Part shown: positions 5,456 through 12,219 of the stretch, in pieces
Position numbering within the stretch: position 1 is the first letter of the stretch
Layout: every line of letters begins with the position of its first letter
Assembly: GCA_002482565.1 (NCBI GenBank)
Contig: DLGG01000181.1
Coordinates: 7,967 to 20,906, forward strand
Length of the DNA: 12,940 nucleotides
Direction of reading: 5' to 3'
Origin: Solidesulfovibrio magneticus
GTDB lineage: Bacteria; Desulfobacterota; Desulfovibrionia; Desulfovibrionales; Desulfovibrionaceae
The notes under the pieces: model-generated
Told to the model about the DNA's origin: nothing
Seen by the model: only the letters and a program-made list of their open reading frames with translations
Databases searched by the model: none
Made by a program: the position numbers and the translations under genes

Positions 5456-6679
5456 ATGAAAAAACTGCTTCCTCTCTACATTGCCGTGGCCGCCACCCTG
5501 CCGGGGCTTGTCTGCTTCCTTTTTTCCGTCCACCCCTCGCCGCCGGCCACCGCCGCCATCGCCGGCGCGGCCATCCTGGGCGCGTCGTTTCTGCTGCTGT
5601 GGGCCTGCGACGTGGCCCAAAACGACATTCCCCAGGCGCTCGCCCTGGCCGTGGTCGCGCTCATCGCCGTTTTGCCCGAATACGCCGTGGACATGTACTT
5701 CACCTGGATGGCCGGGCAGCACCCGGGCTCCAGCTACTCCCACTTCGCCATCGCCAACATGACCGGGGCCAATCGCCTCCTTATCGGCGTGGCCTGGACC
5801 CTGGTCGCCTTCCTGGTCTGGTGGCGCACCAAAAAGCCCGTCATCTTAGAGGGCGAGCGCCGCACCGAAGTGCTGTTCCTGGGCCTGGCCACGGCCTACG
5901 CCATCTCCATTCCCCTGTCCGGGTCGCTGACCTGGGTGGACGGCGCGGTGCTCATTGCCTTGTACGTCGCCTACATCGTCATCGCCGCCCGGCGCGAATG
6001 CGAGGAACCCGAGCTTGAAGGCGTGGCCTGCGTCATCGGCGCGCTGCCCAAGGGCCTTCGCCGCCTGTCCACCCTGGGCCTGTTTCTTTTTGCCGCCGGC
6101 GTCATCGTGGCCAATGCCGAGGCGTTTAGCGAAGGCCTCGTCGCCACCGGCCGCATCTTCGGGGTCAACGAATTTTTACTCGTCCAGTGGCTGGCCCCCA
6201 TCGCCTCGGAAGCCCCGGAAGTCATCGTCTCGGTCATGTTCGCCCTGCGCGGCATGGGCGGTCTGGCCCTGGGGAGCCTGATTTCCTCCAAGCTCAACCA
6301 GTGGACGCTGCTGGTCGGCATGATCCCCGGCGTCTACGGCGTGTCGTCGGGCAGCTTTGCCGTGCCCATTCCCCTGGACGGCGTGCAGATGCACGAAATC
6401 ATGCTGACCGCCGCCCAGTCGCTTCTGGCCGTGGGCTTGCTCGCCGGCCTGCGCCTGGACATCCGGGGCGCGCTGCTGCTGTTCGGCCTGTTCCTCGGCC
6501 AGTTCCTGGCCCCGGCCGTGCCCGAGAGCTTCTGGAACCTCTTCCCGGGCCACCTCGACGGCAACGAGGTGCACTTCCTCTTCACCTTCCTGTATATCGG
6601 GGTCTTCGCCCTCATGCTGCCGCGCACCGGCCGCCAGCTGCTGGCGCTCATCCGCCCCGAGCGCCGCAGCGCCTCTTGA
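5456..6679 (+). CDS. CaCA-family cation exchanger, probable Mn2+ or Ca2+ exporter
   Basis: This inner-membrane antiporter of 407 residues has about ten or eleven hydrophobic segments in two halves, each with an alpha repeat. The first has LPEYAVDM at 73-80 and NMTGANRLLIG at 101-111. The second has SEAPEVIVS at 251-259 and LALGSLISSKLNQ near 270-282. These carry the acidic residues (Glu75, Asp79, Glu252, Glu255) and the G-N/S-K-N pattern of sodium/calcium and proton/calcium exchangers. The ATG at 5456 is chosen because GAGGAG lies five bases upstream; an open frame to 5396 runs through the terminator. The upstream Mn2+ riboswitch suggests manganese export. A hydrophilic linker (about 180-200) separates the halves. 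Family is certain; the ion is inferred from regulation. Confidence 0.92.
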   Translation: MKKLLPLYIAVAATLPGLVCFLFSVHPSPPATAAIAGAAILGASFLLLWACDVAQNDIPQALALAVVALIAVLPEYAVDMYFTWMAGQHPGSSYSHFAIANMTGANRLLIGVAWTLVAFLVWWRTKKPVILEGERRTEVLFLGLATAYAISIPLSGSLTWVDGAVLIALYVAYIVIAARRECEEPELEGVACVIGALPKGLRRLSTLGLFLFAAGVIVANAEAFSEGLVATGRIFGVNEFLLVQWLAPIASEAPEVIVSVMFALRGMGGLALGSLISSKLNQWTLLVGMIPGVYGVSSGSFAVPIPLDGVQMHEIMLTAAQSLLAVGLLAGLRLDIRGALLLFGLFLGQFLAPAVPESFWNLFPGHLDGNEVHFLFTFLYIGVFALMLPRTGRQLLALIRPERRSAS

Positions 6680-6704
6680 CGCCGGGCCGGCCCGGCCCTA
6701 TGGA
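6676..6704 (+). promoter_or_regulatory. Possible promoter overlapping the exchanger stop codon
   Basis: TTGACG (6676-6681) contains the TGA stop of the exchanger gene. A 17-base spacer leads to TATGGA (6699-6704). It would give the TRIC gene its own start, about 55-60 bp before its ATG. The spacer consists almost entirely of a perfect GC palindrome, which is unusual, so confidence is limited. Confidence 0.4.
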
Positions 6705-6738
6705 ACCCGCCCGCCCCGGAGCAGCCCTCCGGGGCGGG
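6681..6738 (+). terminator. Two strong GC hairpins between exchanger and TRIC genes
   Basis: GCCGGGCCGGCCCGGC (6681-6696) is a perfect 16-bp palindrome. CCCGCCCCGGAG (6710-6721) and CTCCGGGGCGGG (6727-6738) then form a perfect 12-pair stem with loop CAGCC. No U-tract follows either. They sit immediately after the exchanger stop and end 11 bp before the TRIC ribosome site, so they could end or stabilise the exchanger mRNA or attenuate the next gene. Confidence 0.5.
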
Positions 6739-6763
6739 AACCGCCGCCAGGAGGTCCGCCGCC

Positions 6764-7426
6764 ATGGACCAGACGTTCGCCCTTCCCCTGTACCTTGATT
6801 TGTTCGCCGTGTTCCTCATGGCCGCCACCGGGGCCATCGAGGCCATCCGCCGCGAGTTCGACCTCGTGGGCCTGCTTGGCCTGTCCTTTGCCACGGGCGT
6901 GGGCGGGGCGCTTATACGCGACGGCATCTTCCTCCAGGCCGGCGTGCCGGCCGTGGTGCGCAATCAGGACTATCTCTACGCCGTGGCTGCTGCTGCCGTG
7001 GCCTGCCTGATCTTCGGCCGCCGGGCCGTGCTGTCCGAGCGGTTCGTGGCCCTGGTCGACGCCGCCGCCCTGGGGGCCTACGCCGTGGTCGGCATGGAGA
7101 AATCCCTGGCCTTTGGCCTGGACTTCGCCCCGGCCGTGCTGGTGGGCACGGTCAACGCCTGCGGCGGCGGCATCCTGCGCGACGTGCTCATGCGCGAGGA
7201 GCCCATGGTGTTTCGCCCGGGCCAGTTCTACGGCCTGGCCGCGCTGCTGGGCTGCCTGACCTATCCCTTTTTGCGCCAGACCTTCGGCCTGCCGCCGCTC
7301 ACCTCGGCGTTTATCACCATCGCCTTCACCTTTTTGCTGCGCGTCCTGGCCATCACCCGCAACTGGCGCACCGTGCCCGTGCGCGACCACGGCCTGTTTC
7401 GCCGCCGCAATCCGCCCGTGGCTTGA
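6764..7426 (+). CDS. TRIC / UPF0126 family cation channel
   Basis: Prokaryotic TRIC proteins (also called UPF0126; E. coli YicG and YadS belong here) are homotrimeric inner-membrane channels, reported to pass monovalent cations. The 220-residue protein has seven likely membrane segments in two repeats. The first repeat is LDLFAVFLMAATGAIEA from 11 with GGALIRD at 47-53. The second is LVDAAALGAYAVVG from 97 with GGGILRD at 134-140. The paired glycine-rich G-G-x-x-x-R-D motifs break the pore helices in known structures. A very good AGGAGG lies nine or ten bases before the ATG. It follows the Mn-controlled exchanger by 84 bp with two hairpins between, so it may or may not share its regulation. 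Its physiological ion is unknown. Confidence 0.92.
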   Translation: MDQTFALPLYLDLFAVFLMAATGAIEAIRREFDLVGLLGLSFATGVGGALIRDGIFLQAGVPAVVRNQDYLYAVAAAAVACLIFGRRAVLSERFVALVDAAALGAYAVVGMEKSLAFGLDFAPAVLVGTVNACGGGILRDVLMREEPMVFRPGQFYGLAALLGCLTYPFLRQTFGLPPLTSAFITIAFTFLLRVLAITRNWRTVPVRDHGLFRRRNPPVA

Positions 7427-7453
7427 CGCCGCCTCCCCGGCCGCGTCTATAGT
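7423..7453 (+). promoter_or_regulatory. Possible promoter overlapping the TRIC stop codon
   Basis: TTGACG (7423-7428) again overlaps a TGA stop codon, and TATAGT (7448-7453) is a good -10 sequence. The spacer is 19 bases, longer than ideal. It would drive the HAD gene from about 7460. Confidence 0.4.
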
Positions 7454-7504
7454 GGGTGAGGGTCCGCAACCGGCGGCCCCATCCGCAAGCCAGGGGGAAT
7501 GTCC

Positions 7505-8143
7505 GTGAAGCGACCCATCACCACGCTTTTGTGCGACGTCGGCGGCGTCATGCTCACCAACGGCTGGGACCGGCAGGCCCGGGCCGAGGCGGCCAAGCGG
7601 TTCGGCCTGGACGCGGCCGAGACCGACGAGCGCCACCACCTCACCTTCGACGCCTACGAAGAGGGCAAGCTCTCCCTGGACGAGTATCTCGACCGCACGG
7701 TGTTTTACGCGCCGCGTTCCTTTGACAAGGCGACCTTTCGGGATTTCATGCTGTCGCGCAGCGCCCCGCTGTCCGACATGCTGGCCTACGTGCGCGGCCT
7801 CAAGGCCCGGCACAGCATCCGCATTGTCATCGTCAACAACGAAGGCCGCGAACTCAACGAGTACCGCATCCGGGCCTTCGGCCTGGGCTGTTTTGTCGAT
7901 GCCTTCGTGTCCTCGTGCTTCGTGGGCATGCGCAAGCCCGACGCCGGCATCTTCCGCCTGGCCCTGGACGTGGCCCAGTGCGACCCGGCCGACGCGGTCT
8001 ACATCGACGACCGGGCGCTTTTCGTGGAAGTGGCCGCCACCCTTGGCGTACGCGGCGTGGTCCACCGCGACGCGGCCTCCACGGCCCGGGAACTGGAGGC
8101 CATGGGCGGTTTCGGGGCCGTCTGCGCCGGCGGCGAGGGCTGA
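7505..8143 (+). CDS. HAD-superfamily hydrolase with variant motif I
   Basis: HAD enzymes of this type usually remove phosphate from small metabolites through an aspartyl-phosphate. Counting from the GTG start (212 residues), motif I is LLCDVGGV with nucleophile Asp11. The general acid/base Asp two residues later is replaced by Gly, as in the YihX-like subgroup (D-x-G-N/G-V). Motif II is near IVNNEG (Asn in place of the usual Ser/Thr), motif III is the lysine of GMRKPDAGIF (Lys144), and motif IV is VYIDDR (Asp168, Asp169). An alpha-helical cap lies at about 20-85. GTG at 7505 is preferred because AGGGGG ends seven bases before it; the ATG at 7499 would leave one base. Substrate unknown. Confidence 0.85.
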   Translation: MKRPITTLLCDVGGVMLTNGWDRQARAEAAKRFGLDAAETDERHHLTFDAYEEGKLSLDEYLDRTVFYAPRSFDKATFRDFMLSRSAPLSDMLAYVRGLKARHSIRIVIVNNEGRELNEYRIRAFGLGCFVDAFVSSCFVGMRKPDAGIFRLALDVAQCDPADAVYIDDRALFVEVAATLGVRGVVHRDAASTARELEAMGGFGAVCAGGEG

Positions 8144-8156
8144 GGCCTGCGCACCT

Positions 8157-8178
8157 TAAAAATACGATAGTATTTTTA
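8157..8178 (+). terminator. AU-rich hairpin after the HAD gene
   Basis: TAAAAATAC (8157-8165) and GTATTTTTA (8170-8178) form a perfect nine-pair stem with loop GATA, 13 bases after the HAD stop. It matches the hairpin that follows the GNAT gene when both are read in gene direction: CCTTAA, then AAATACGANAGTATTTTT. A TATATAAA stretch right after it (8177-8184) could also be a -10 box for the next gene, in which case the dyad would sit as an operator. Confidence 0.55.
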
Positions 8179-8210
8179 TATAAAAAAAACAGTTTGTTAG
8201 CGTCCTGCCT

Positions 8211-8317
8211 CAGGAATGCTCCGTACGCGCTTCGGAGGCGTGACCGGCTGGCCGGGGCTTCCCAGGCCGTCCCAATTCCGGTACGAGGCGGGGGTAAATT
8301 CCTGCGGCCCTGGGCCG
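8211..8317 (+). other. Possible structured 5' leader of the NifX-like gene
   Basis: CAGGAAT (8211-8217) pairs perfectly with ATTCCTG (8298-8304), enclosing a CTCCG/CGGAG hairpin (8219-8237) and a GGCCGGG/CCC-A-GGCC hairpin (about 8249-8267). A further hairpin, CGGCC/GGCCG (8305-8317), follows, and then the AAGGAG ribosome site (8327-8332). This resembles a multibranch regulatory leader, but I cannot match it to a known riboswitch and GC-rich DNA folds easily. It is listed as a candidate only. Confidence 0.3.
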
Positions 8318-8340
8318 GAGTTTCCCAAGGAGTCACGAAC

Positions 8341-8703
8341 ATGACCAAAATCGCCATTCCCTCCCGCGACGGGCAGGTGGACGAGCATTTCGGCCACTGC
8401 GGCTATTTCACGGTGCTGACCATCGGCCCGGACAAGGCCGTCGTCGCCGAGGAGACCTTTTCCCCGCCGGCCGAGTGCGGCTGCAAGTCCAATCTGGTCA
8501 ACGACCTGCTCGCCATGGGCGTCACGGCGCTCATTGCCGGCAACATGGGCCAGGGCGCGGTCAACAAGCTGCGCCAGTCCGGCATGACCGTGGTGCGCGG
8601 CGCGTCCGGCCCGGTCCACGAGGCGGCGGCGGCGTTTCTCGCCGGCACGCTGAAAGACCGCGACGAACTGTGCACGGCCCACGGGCACGAGTGTTTGCAC
8701 TAG
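8341..8703 (+). CDS. NifX/NifB-like iron-molybdenum cofactor-binding domain protein
   Basis: The single domain belongs to the dinitrogenase iron-molybdenum cofactor biosynthesis family (NifX, NifY, C-terminal NifB, and the orange-protein type of sulfate reducers), small proteins that carry or insert metal-sulfur clusters. In this 120-residue protein the family marks are DEHFGHC at 14-20, CGCKSNLV with Cys46 and Cys48, and GNMGQGA at 67-73. The C-terminus has its own cluster of possible ligands, CTAHGHECLH (Cys111, His114, His116, Cys118, His120). AAGGAG lies eight bases before the ATG at 8341, and the usual family length supports this start. No nitrogenase genes are nearby. It stands alone, with a hairpin before it and a convergent terminator after. 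A nitrogen-fixation role is not supported by the context. Confidence 0.9.
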   Translation: MTKIAIPSRDGQVDEHFGHCGYFTVLTIGPDKAVVAEETFSPPAECGCKSNLVNDLLAMGVTALIAGNMGQGAVNKLRQSGMTVVRGASGPVHEAAAAFLAGTLKDRDELCTAHGHECLH

Positions 8704-8738
8704 GCGCGCCTTGTGCCTGCAAATATCTAAAGAATGCG

Positions 8739-8766
8739 CCCCGGAGCAAGATTTATTGTTCCGGGG
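8739..8766. terminator. Hairpin between convergent genes
   Basis: CCCCGGAGCAA (8739-8749) pairs with TTGTTCCGGGG (8756-8766), eleven pairs with one G-U, loop GATTTA. It lies 35 bp after the NifX-like stop and 40 bp from the stop of the convergent membrane-protein gene. It is probably a shared terminator, though neither side has a long U-tract. Confidence 0.6.
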
Positions 8767-8806
8767 GCAATCAACAGCAAGCCGCAAAACAATCAGCGGA
8801 TATATT

Positions 8807-9292
8807 CTACTTGATAAACACAAAACAACAAACACTACCAACGTCTACGGCTTTATTTATCCACAATATAACTGCAATAATGGCGCACCCTACCACAAAA
8901 AAAGTTGCAGATAACACAAACAAGAGTGCAGAAAAATAATGCCACTTCTCGCCACGACTCTTATGCCTCACAATGTATTTAGTAACTTTATACTTTTTCA
9001 AACCTTTGAAGTCAGCCAACAATTGCCATCTTTGACTAAAGTGATACAATGCCTGTCTTTCGCACCAGTGCATCAATACTCCACACAATACACCTAAAGA
9101 AAAAAACATTAGCGCACAGGCTACCGATTTATTTTCCACCGTTAATATTTTCTTAACTATTTCCGACTGTGAAGCAAACATTGCCGTCACGGCACCACCG
9201 TTCACCAATATCATTGCTTGTGCAGCATTCTTTGAAAAATTATGCGTTGATTCTACATCGACCATCCTCCTTTCTTGAAAGTCTCCAGGCAT
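8807..9292 (-). CDS. Low-GC membrane protein, function unknown
   Basis: I do not recognise a named family. The 161-residue product has a hydrophilic N-terminus, a segment AMILVNGGAVTAMFAS (25-40), a clear membrane helix at about 58-75, and a long hydrophobic stretch at about 118-145 that could be one or two helices. Between them lies a basic cytoplasmic-type loop (78-117). The NGGA motif in the first segment is shared with many small unnamed bacterial membrane proteins. Start ATG at 9292 has AGGAGG nine bases upstream. A second AAAGGAGG touches an internal ATG and is too close. Base composition is far lower in GC than the neighbours and codons are AT-ending, which suggests recent transfer. 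It is convergent with the NifX-like gene and divergent from nrdD. It has a plausible own promoter. Confidence 0.75.
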   Translation of the reverse strand: MPGDFQERRMVDVESTHNFSKNAAQAMILVNGGAVTAMFASQSEIVKKILTVENKSVACALMFFSLGVLCGVLMHWCERQALYHFSQRWQLLADFKGLKKYKVTKYIVRHKSRGEKWHYFSALLFVLSATFFVVGCAIIAVILWINKAVDVGSVCCFVFIK

Positions 9293-9324
9293 AGCAGATG
9301 TCCTCCTGAGTTTTAATCTAATGA

Positions 9325-9352
9325 TCGATATTTGATTTCAGTCCAATGTCAA
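9325..9352 (-). promoter_or_regulatory. Promoter of the low-GC membrane protein gene
   Basis: On the minus strand a perfect TTGACA (9352-9347), a 16-base spacer and TATCGA (9330-9325) lie about 33 bp before the ATG and upstream of the AGGAGG. The -35 match is exact; the -10 is moderate. Confidence 0.5.
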
Positions 9353-9396
9353 TAAAGAACAAAAACAAATGGAATTGAGCACCCCTTCTTCTGGAG

Positions 9397-9422
9397 AATA
9401 TGCCTTTTAATTTCAGCATATT
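9397..9422. promoter_or_regulatory. Dyad in the AT-rich gap upstream of nrdD
   Basis: AATATGC (9397-9403) and GCATATT (9416-9422) are perfect inverted seven-mers around a 12-base AT-rich centre. The site is about 65 bp upstream of the putative nrdD -35 box and could bind a regulator. The rest of the 9353-9480 stretch is AT-rich and I see no gene in it. No NrdR-type paired boxes were recognised. Confidence 0.3.
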
Positions 9423-9484
9423 ATAATAAATCAACTCCCTCCTTATTGTAGAAAACCGAGCTAACCCACTTGAATTTCACCAGG

Positions 9485-9515
9485 TTGACTCTTCGGCCGC
9501 ATCCTCTCATATATG
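9485..9515 (+). promoter_or_regulatory. Promoter of the cobalamin-riboswitch nrdDG transcript
   Basis: TTGACT (9485-9490) is followed by CATATATG (9508-9515), giving a -10 of ATATAT or TATATG with an 18- or 19-base spacer. The predicted start is near 9521, only a few bases before the first riboswitch helix at 9527. Confidence 0.55.
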
Positions 9516-9526
9516 CTGGCGACGTT

Positions 9527-9727
9527 GGCGTTGGCCCGCCCCGCCCCAGGCGGCGGCGGGCAGCCGTAAGAGGGAATCCGGTGCGAGTCCGGAACTGCCC
9601 CGCAGCGGTAAGCGAAAACGAACCCCGCAACAACGCACTGGGCGAACCCGCCCGGGAAGCCGCGGGCACTAGGAAACCGGCCCACACCGGGCCGACGCGT
9701 TCGCAAGTCCGAACACCTGCCGACGCC
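9527..9727 (+). ncRNA. Cobalamin (B12) riboswitch
   Basis: The 201-nt leader contains the conserved core of the class: GAGGGAATCCGGTGCGAGTC at 9571-9590, then CCGGAACTGCCCCGCAGCGG through GTAAG, GCACTG and GGGAAGCC on the far side. The B12-box variant AAGTCCGAACACCTGCC lies at 9705-9721. Closing helix P1 is GGCGTTGGC (9527-9535) with GCCGACGCC (9719-9727), one G-U pair. Known members bind adenosylcobalamin or relatives and usually repress. It stands before nrdD, a B12-independent reductase, so repression in the presence of B12 fits the logic known for isozyme switching. The class assignment is very secure; ligand subtype is not determined. Confidence 0.95.
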
Positions 9728-9749
9728 CGCCGGACACCACCGTCCGGCG
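9728..9749 (+). promoter_or_regulatory. Hairpin in the cobalamin riboswitch expression region
   Basis: CGCCGGAC (9728-9735) and GTCCGGCG (9742-9749) form a perfect eight-pair stem with loop ACCACC, immediately after P1 of the riboswitch. There is no U-tract, so classic intrinsic termination is unlikely. The loop or stem might dock with the aptamer or affect access to the ribosome site 100 bp further on. The remaining leader, 9750-9864, is GC-rich with no clear gene. Confidence 0.5.
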
Positions 9750-9864
9750 CATGAACCAGGGAGCCTCGCGGGAGGGCTGCCCGGCCTGCCGTTTCGCGCC
9801 ATGCGTTTTGCGGCCGCCGTCGCCCCTCCCCTGCCCGACGACCGTCCTGCCCAGGGAGAAACGC

Positions 9865-12054
9865 ATGTCCGAGCCGATGGAACACGGCAATTTGGCCCTC
9901 ACCCCCACCTCCGACCGCCACGACGCCGTCGACGCCTCTGTCGACCAGCCCGTGGTGGCCGCCATCCCCTCGCGCATCCGCAAGCGCGACGGCCAGATCG
10001 TCACCTTTGACGCCGACAAGATCCTTTCCGCCGTGCGCCGCGCCGGAGCCGCCACCGGCGAATTCGGCGAGGACGAGGCTTGGCTTCTGACCGCCCAGGT
10101 GGTCAAGGTCCTCTCCCACCGCTTCATCGGCCAGATCCCGGACATCGAACGCATCCAGGACATCGTCGAGCAGGCTTTCGTCTCGGCCAACCATTTCCGC
10201 ACCCTTCGCGCCTACTCCGTCTACCGCGAACAGCGCGCCCGCCTTCGCGAAGACAAGAAGACCGTGGTCGACGTGGCCGCCTCCATAAATGAATATCTCG
10301 ACCGCCAGGACTGGCGCGTGGCCGCCAACGCCAACCAGGGCTATTCCCTGGGCGGGCTGATCTTAAACGTCTCGGGCAAGGTCGTGGCCAACTACTGGCT
10401 CTCCCACGTCTACCCGCCCGAAGCCGGCGCGGCCCACCGCGACGGCGATCTCCATATCCACGACCTCGACATGCTTTCGGGCTACTGCGCCGGCTGGTCC
10501 TTGCGGATGCTTTTAAGCGAAGGCTTAAACGGCGTGCCCGGCAAGGTGGAAGCCAAGCCGCCCAAGCACCTCTCCAGCGCCGTGGGCCAGATCGTCAATT
10601 TCCTCGGCACGCTGCAAAACGAATGGGCCGGCGCTCAGGCCTTTTCCTCGTTCGACACCTACATGGCCCCGTTTATCCGCAAGGACAACCTGGGCTACGA
10701 AGAGGTGCGCCAGTGCATCCAGGAACTGATCTATAACTTAAACGTCCCGTCGCGCTGGGGCACCCAGACGCCGTTCACCAACCTCACCTTCGACTGGACC
10801 TGCCCCGAGGATCTGGCCGGCGACCATCCGGTCATCGGCGGCGAGGAGATGCCCTTTACCTACGGCGAGCTCCAGGCCGAAATGGACATGATCAACCGGG
10901 CCTACATCGAGGTCATGACCGCCGGCGACGCCAAGGGCCGCGTTTTCACCTTCCCCATCCCGACCTACAACATCACCAAGGATTTCCCCTGGGAATCGCC
11001 CAACGTGGACATCCTGTTCGAGATGACGGCCAAGTACGGGCTGCCCTACTTCCAGAACTTCCTCAATTCCGACCTGACCCCGGGCATGGTGCGCTCCATG
11101 TGCTGCCGGCTCCAGCTCGACCTGCGCGAGCTGCTCAAACGCGGCAACGGCCTTTTCGGCAGCGCCGAGCAGACCGGGTCCGTGGGCGTTGTCACCATCA
11201 ACTGCGCCCGCTTGGGCCACACCCATCGCGGCGACGAGGCAAGCCTTCTCGCCCGCCTCGACGCCCTGCTGGAGATTGCCCGCACGACGCTTGAGATCAA
11301 GCGCAAGGAGATCACCCGCCGCATGGACGCCGGGCTTTTCCCCTACACCAAGCGCTACCTCGGGTCGCTGCGCAACCACTTCTCCACCATCGGCGTCAAC
11401 GGCGTGAACGAAATGATCCGCAATTTCACGAACGACGCCGAAAACATCGCCACCGAGGCCGGCCACGCCATGGCCGTGCGCCTGCTCGACCACGTGCGCG
11501 CCCGCATGACCGAGTTCCAGGAGCAGACCGGCCACCTCTACAACCTCGAAGCCACCCCGGCCGAAGGCACCACCTACCGCTTCGCCCGCGAGGACAAAAA
11601 GCGCTACCCGCGCATCCTCCAGGCCGGCCCGGCGCAAAAGCCCTACTACACCAACTCCTCCCAGCTGCCCGTGGGCTTCACCGACGATCCCTTCGAGGCC
11701 CTTTCGCGCCAGGAAGAGCTCCAGCGCAAATACACCGGCGGCACGGTGCTGCACCTCTACCTCGGCGAGCGCGTCACCAGCGCCGAGGCCTGCAAAAAGC
11801 TGGTCAAACGGTCGCTGTCCGGCTTCGCCCTGCCCTACGTCACCGTGACGCCGACGTTTTCCATCTGCGACATCCACGGTTACCTGACCGGCGAACATGA
11901 GACCTGCCCGACCTGCGCCGCCGAAGGCCGCACCCAGGCCTGCGAAATCTGGACCCGCGTCATGGGCTACTACCGGCCCAAGTCGGCGTTCAACGTCGGC
12001 AAGCAGGGCGAGTACGACGAGCGGGTTTGTTTCAAGGAACCGAAGGATCATTAA
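9865..12054 (+). CDS. nrdD: Anaerobic (class III) ribonucleoside-triphosphate reductase
   Basis: NrdD reduces ribonucleoside triphosphates to deoxy forms in strict absence of oxygen, using a glycyl radical and usually formate. In this 729-residue protein an ATP-cone allosteric domain occupies about 35-130 (SRIRKRDGQIVTFDADKI). The catalytic barrel has YCAG with Cys208 and SMCCRL with Cys413/Cys414, candidates for the radical-path cysteines. Near the end a zinc site C668-x-x-H671...C681-x-x-C684 precedes the glycyl-radical motif RVMGYYRP, with Gly701. The ATG at 9865 has AGGGAG about eight bases upstream; the frame is open back to 9751, but that part is riboswitch leader. nrdG follows after a 165-bp gap. 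Expression should fall when cobalamin is plentiful. Confidence 0.97.
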   Translation: MSEPMEHGNLALTPTSDRHDAVDASVDQPVVAAIPSRIRKRDGQIVTFDADKILSAVRRAGAATGEFGEDEAWLLTAQVVKVLSHRFIGQIPDIERIQDIVEQAFVSANHFRTLRAYSVYREQRARLREDKKTVVDVAASINEYLDRQDWRVAANANQGYSLGGLILNVSGKVVANYWLSHVYPPEAGAAHRDGDLHIHDLDMLSGYCAGWSLRMLLSEGLNGVPGKVEAKPPKHLSSAVGQIVNFLGTLQNEWAGAQAFSSFDTYMAPFIRKDNLGYEEVRQCIQELIYNLNVPSRWGTQTPFTNLTFDWTCPEDLAGDHPVIGGEEMPFTYGELQAEMDMINRAYIEVMTAGDAKGRVFTFPIPTYNITKDFPWESPNVDILFEMTAKYGLPYFQNFLNSDLTPGMVRSMCCRLQLDLRELLKRGNGLFGSAEQTGSVGVVTINCARLGHTHRGDEASLLARLDALLEIARTTLEIKRKEITRRMDAGLFPYTKRYLGSLRNHFSTIGVNGVNEMIRNFTNDAENIATEAGHAMAVRLLDHVRARMTEFQEQTGHLYNLEATPAEGTTYRFAREDKKRYPRILQAGPAQKPYYTNSSQLPVGFTDDPFEALSRQEELQRKYTGGTVLHLYLGERVTSAEACKKLVKRSLSGFALPYVTVTPTFSICDIHGYLTGEHETCPTCAAEGRTQACEIWTRVMGYYRPKSAFNVGKQGEYDERVCFKEPKDH

Positions 12055-12066
12055 GAATAAGAGAAA

Positions 12067-12105
12067 GATGCCTCCGGCGGCCGGGAGGGGGTCACCCCCT
12101 CCCGG
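12067..12105. repeat. REP-like element, copy 2, between nrdD and nrdG
   Basis: GATGCCTCCGGCGG (12067-12080) is followed by a perfect 11-pair hairpin, CCGGGAGGGGG with CCCCCTCCCGG, loop TCA (12081-12105). The 14-bp head matches the other two copies except that copy 1 starts TATG. The hairpin sequence is different from copy 1 but keeps the form. It lies 12 bp after the nrdD stop, so it may reduce read-through into nrdG or protect the nrdD mRNA end. The rest of the gap (12106-12219) holds no gene. Confidence 0.75.
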
Positions 12106-12219
12106 ACCCTCCCGACACGGGGGATCACGGGACGGCGCGGTTGTGGCGATGGGCCACGGCCGCGCCGTTTGCGGTGGGCGGCCTTGCGCGCCGTCGCCGA
12201 GAGGGCTAAGGGACGCGAC

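Noticed and set aside
4336..6018. A 560-residue plus-strand frame
   Set aside because: It runs antisense through the toxin-antitoxin pair and out of frame through the riboswitch and exchanger; no family features.
8341..8703. Nitrogen-fixation cluster
   Set aside because: Only a single NifX-like domain protein is present, with no nifHDK, nifB or nifEN in the window.
9751..9864. In-frame 38-residue N-terminal extension of NrdD from ATG 9751
   Set aside because: It lies in the riboswitch expression region and lacks a ribosome site, while 9865 has a good one and the ATP cone begins normally from there.
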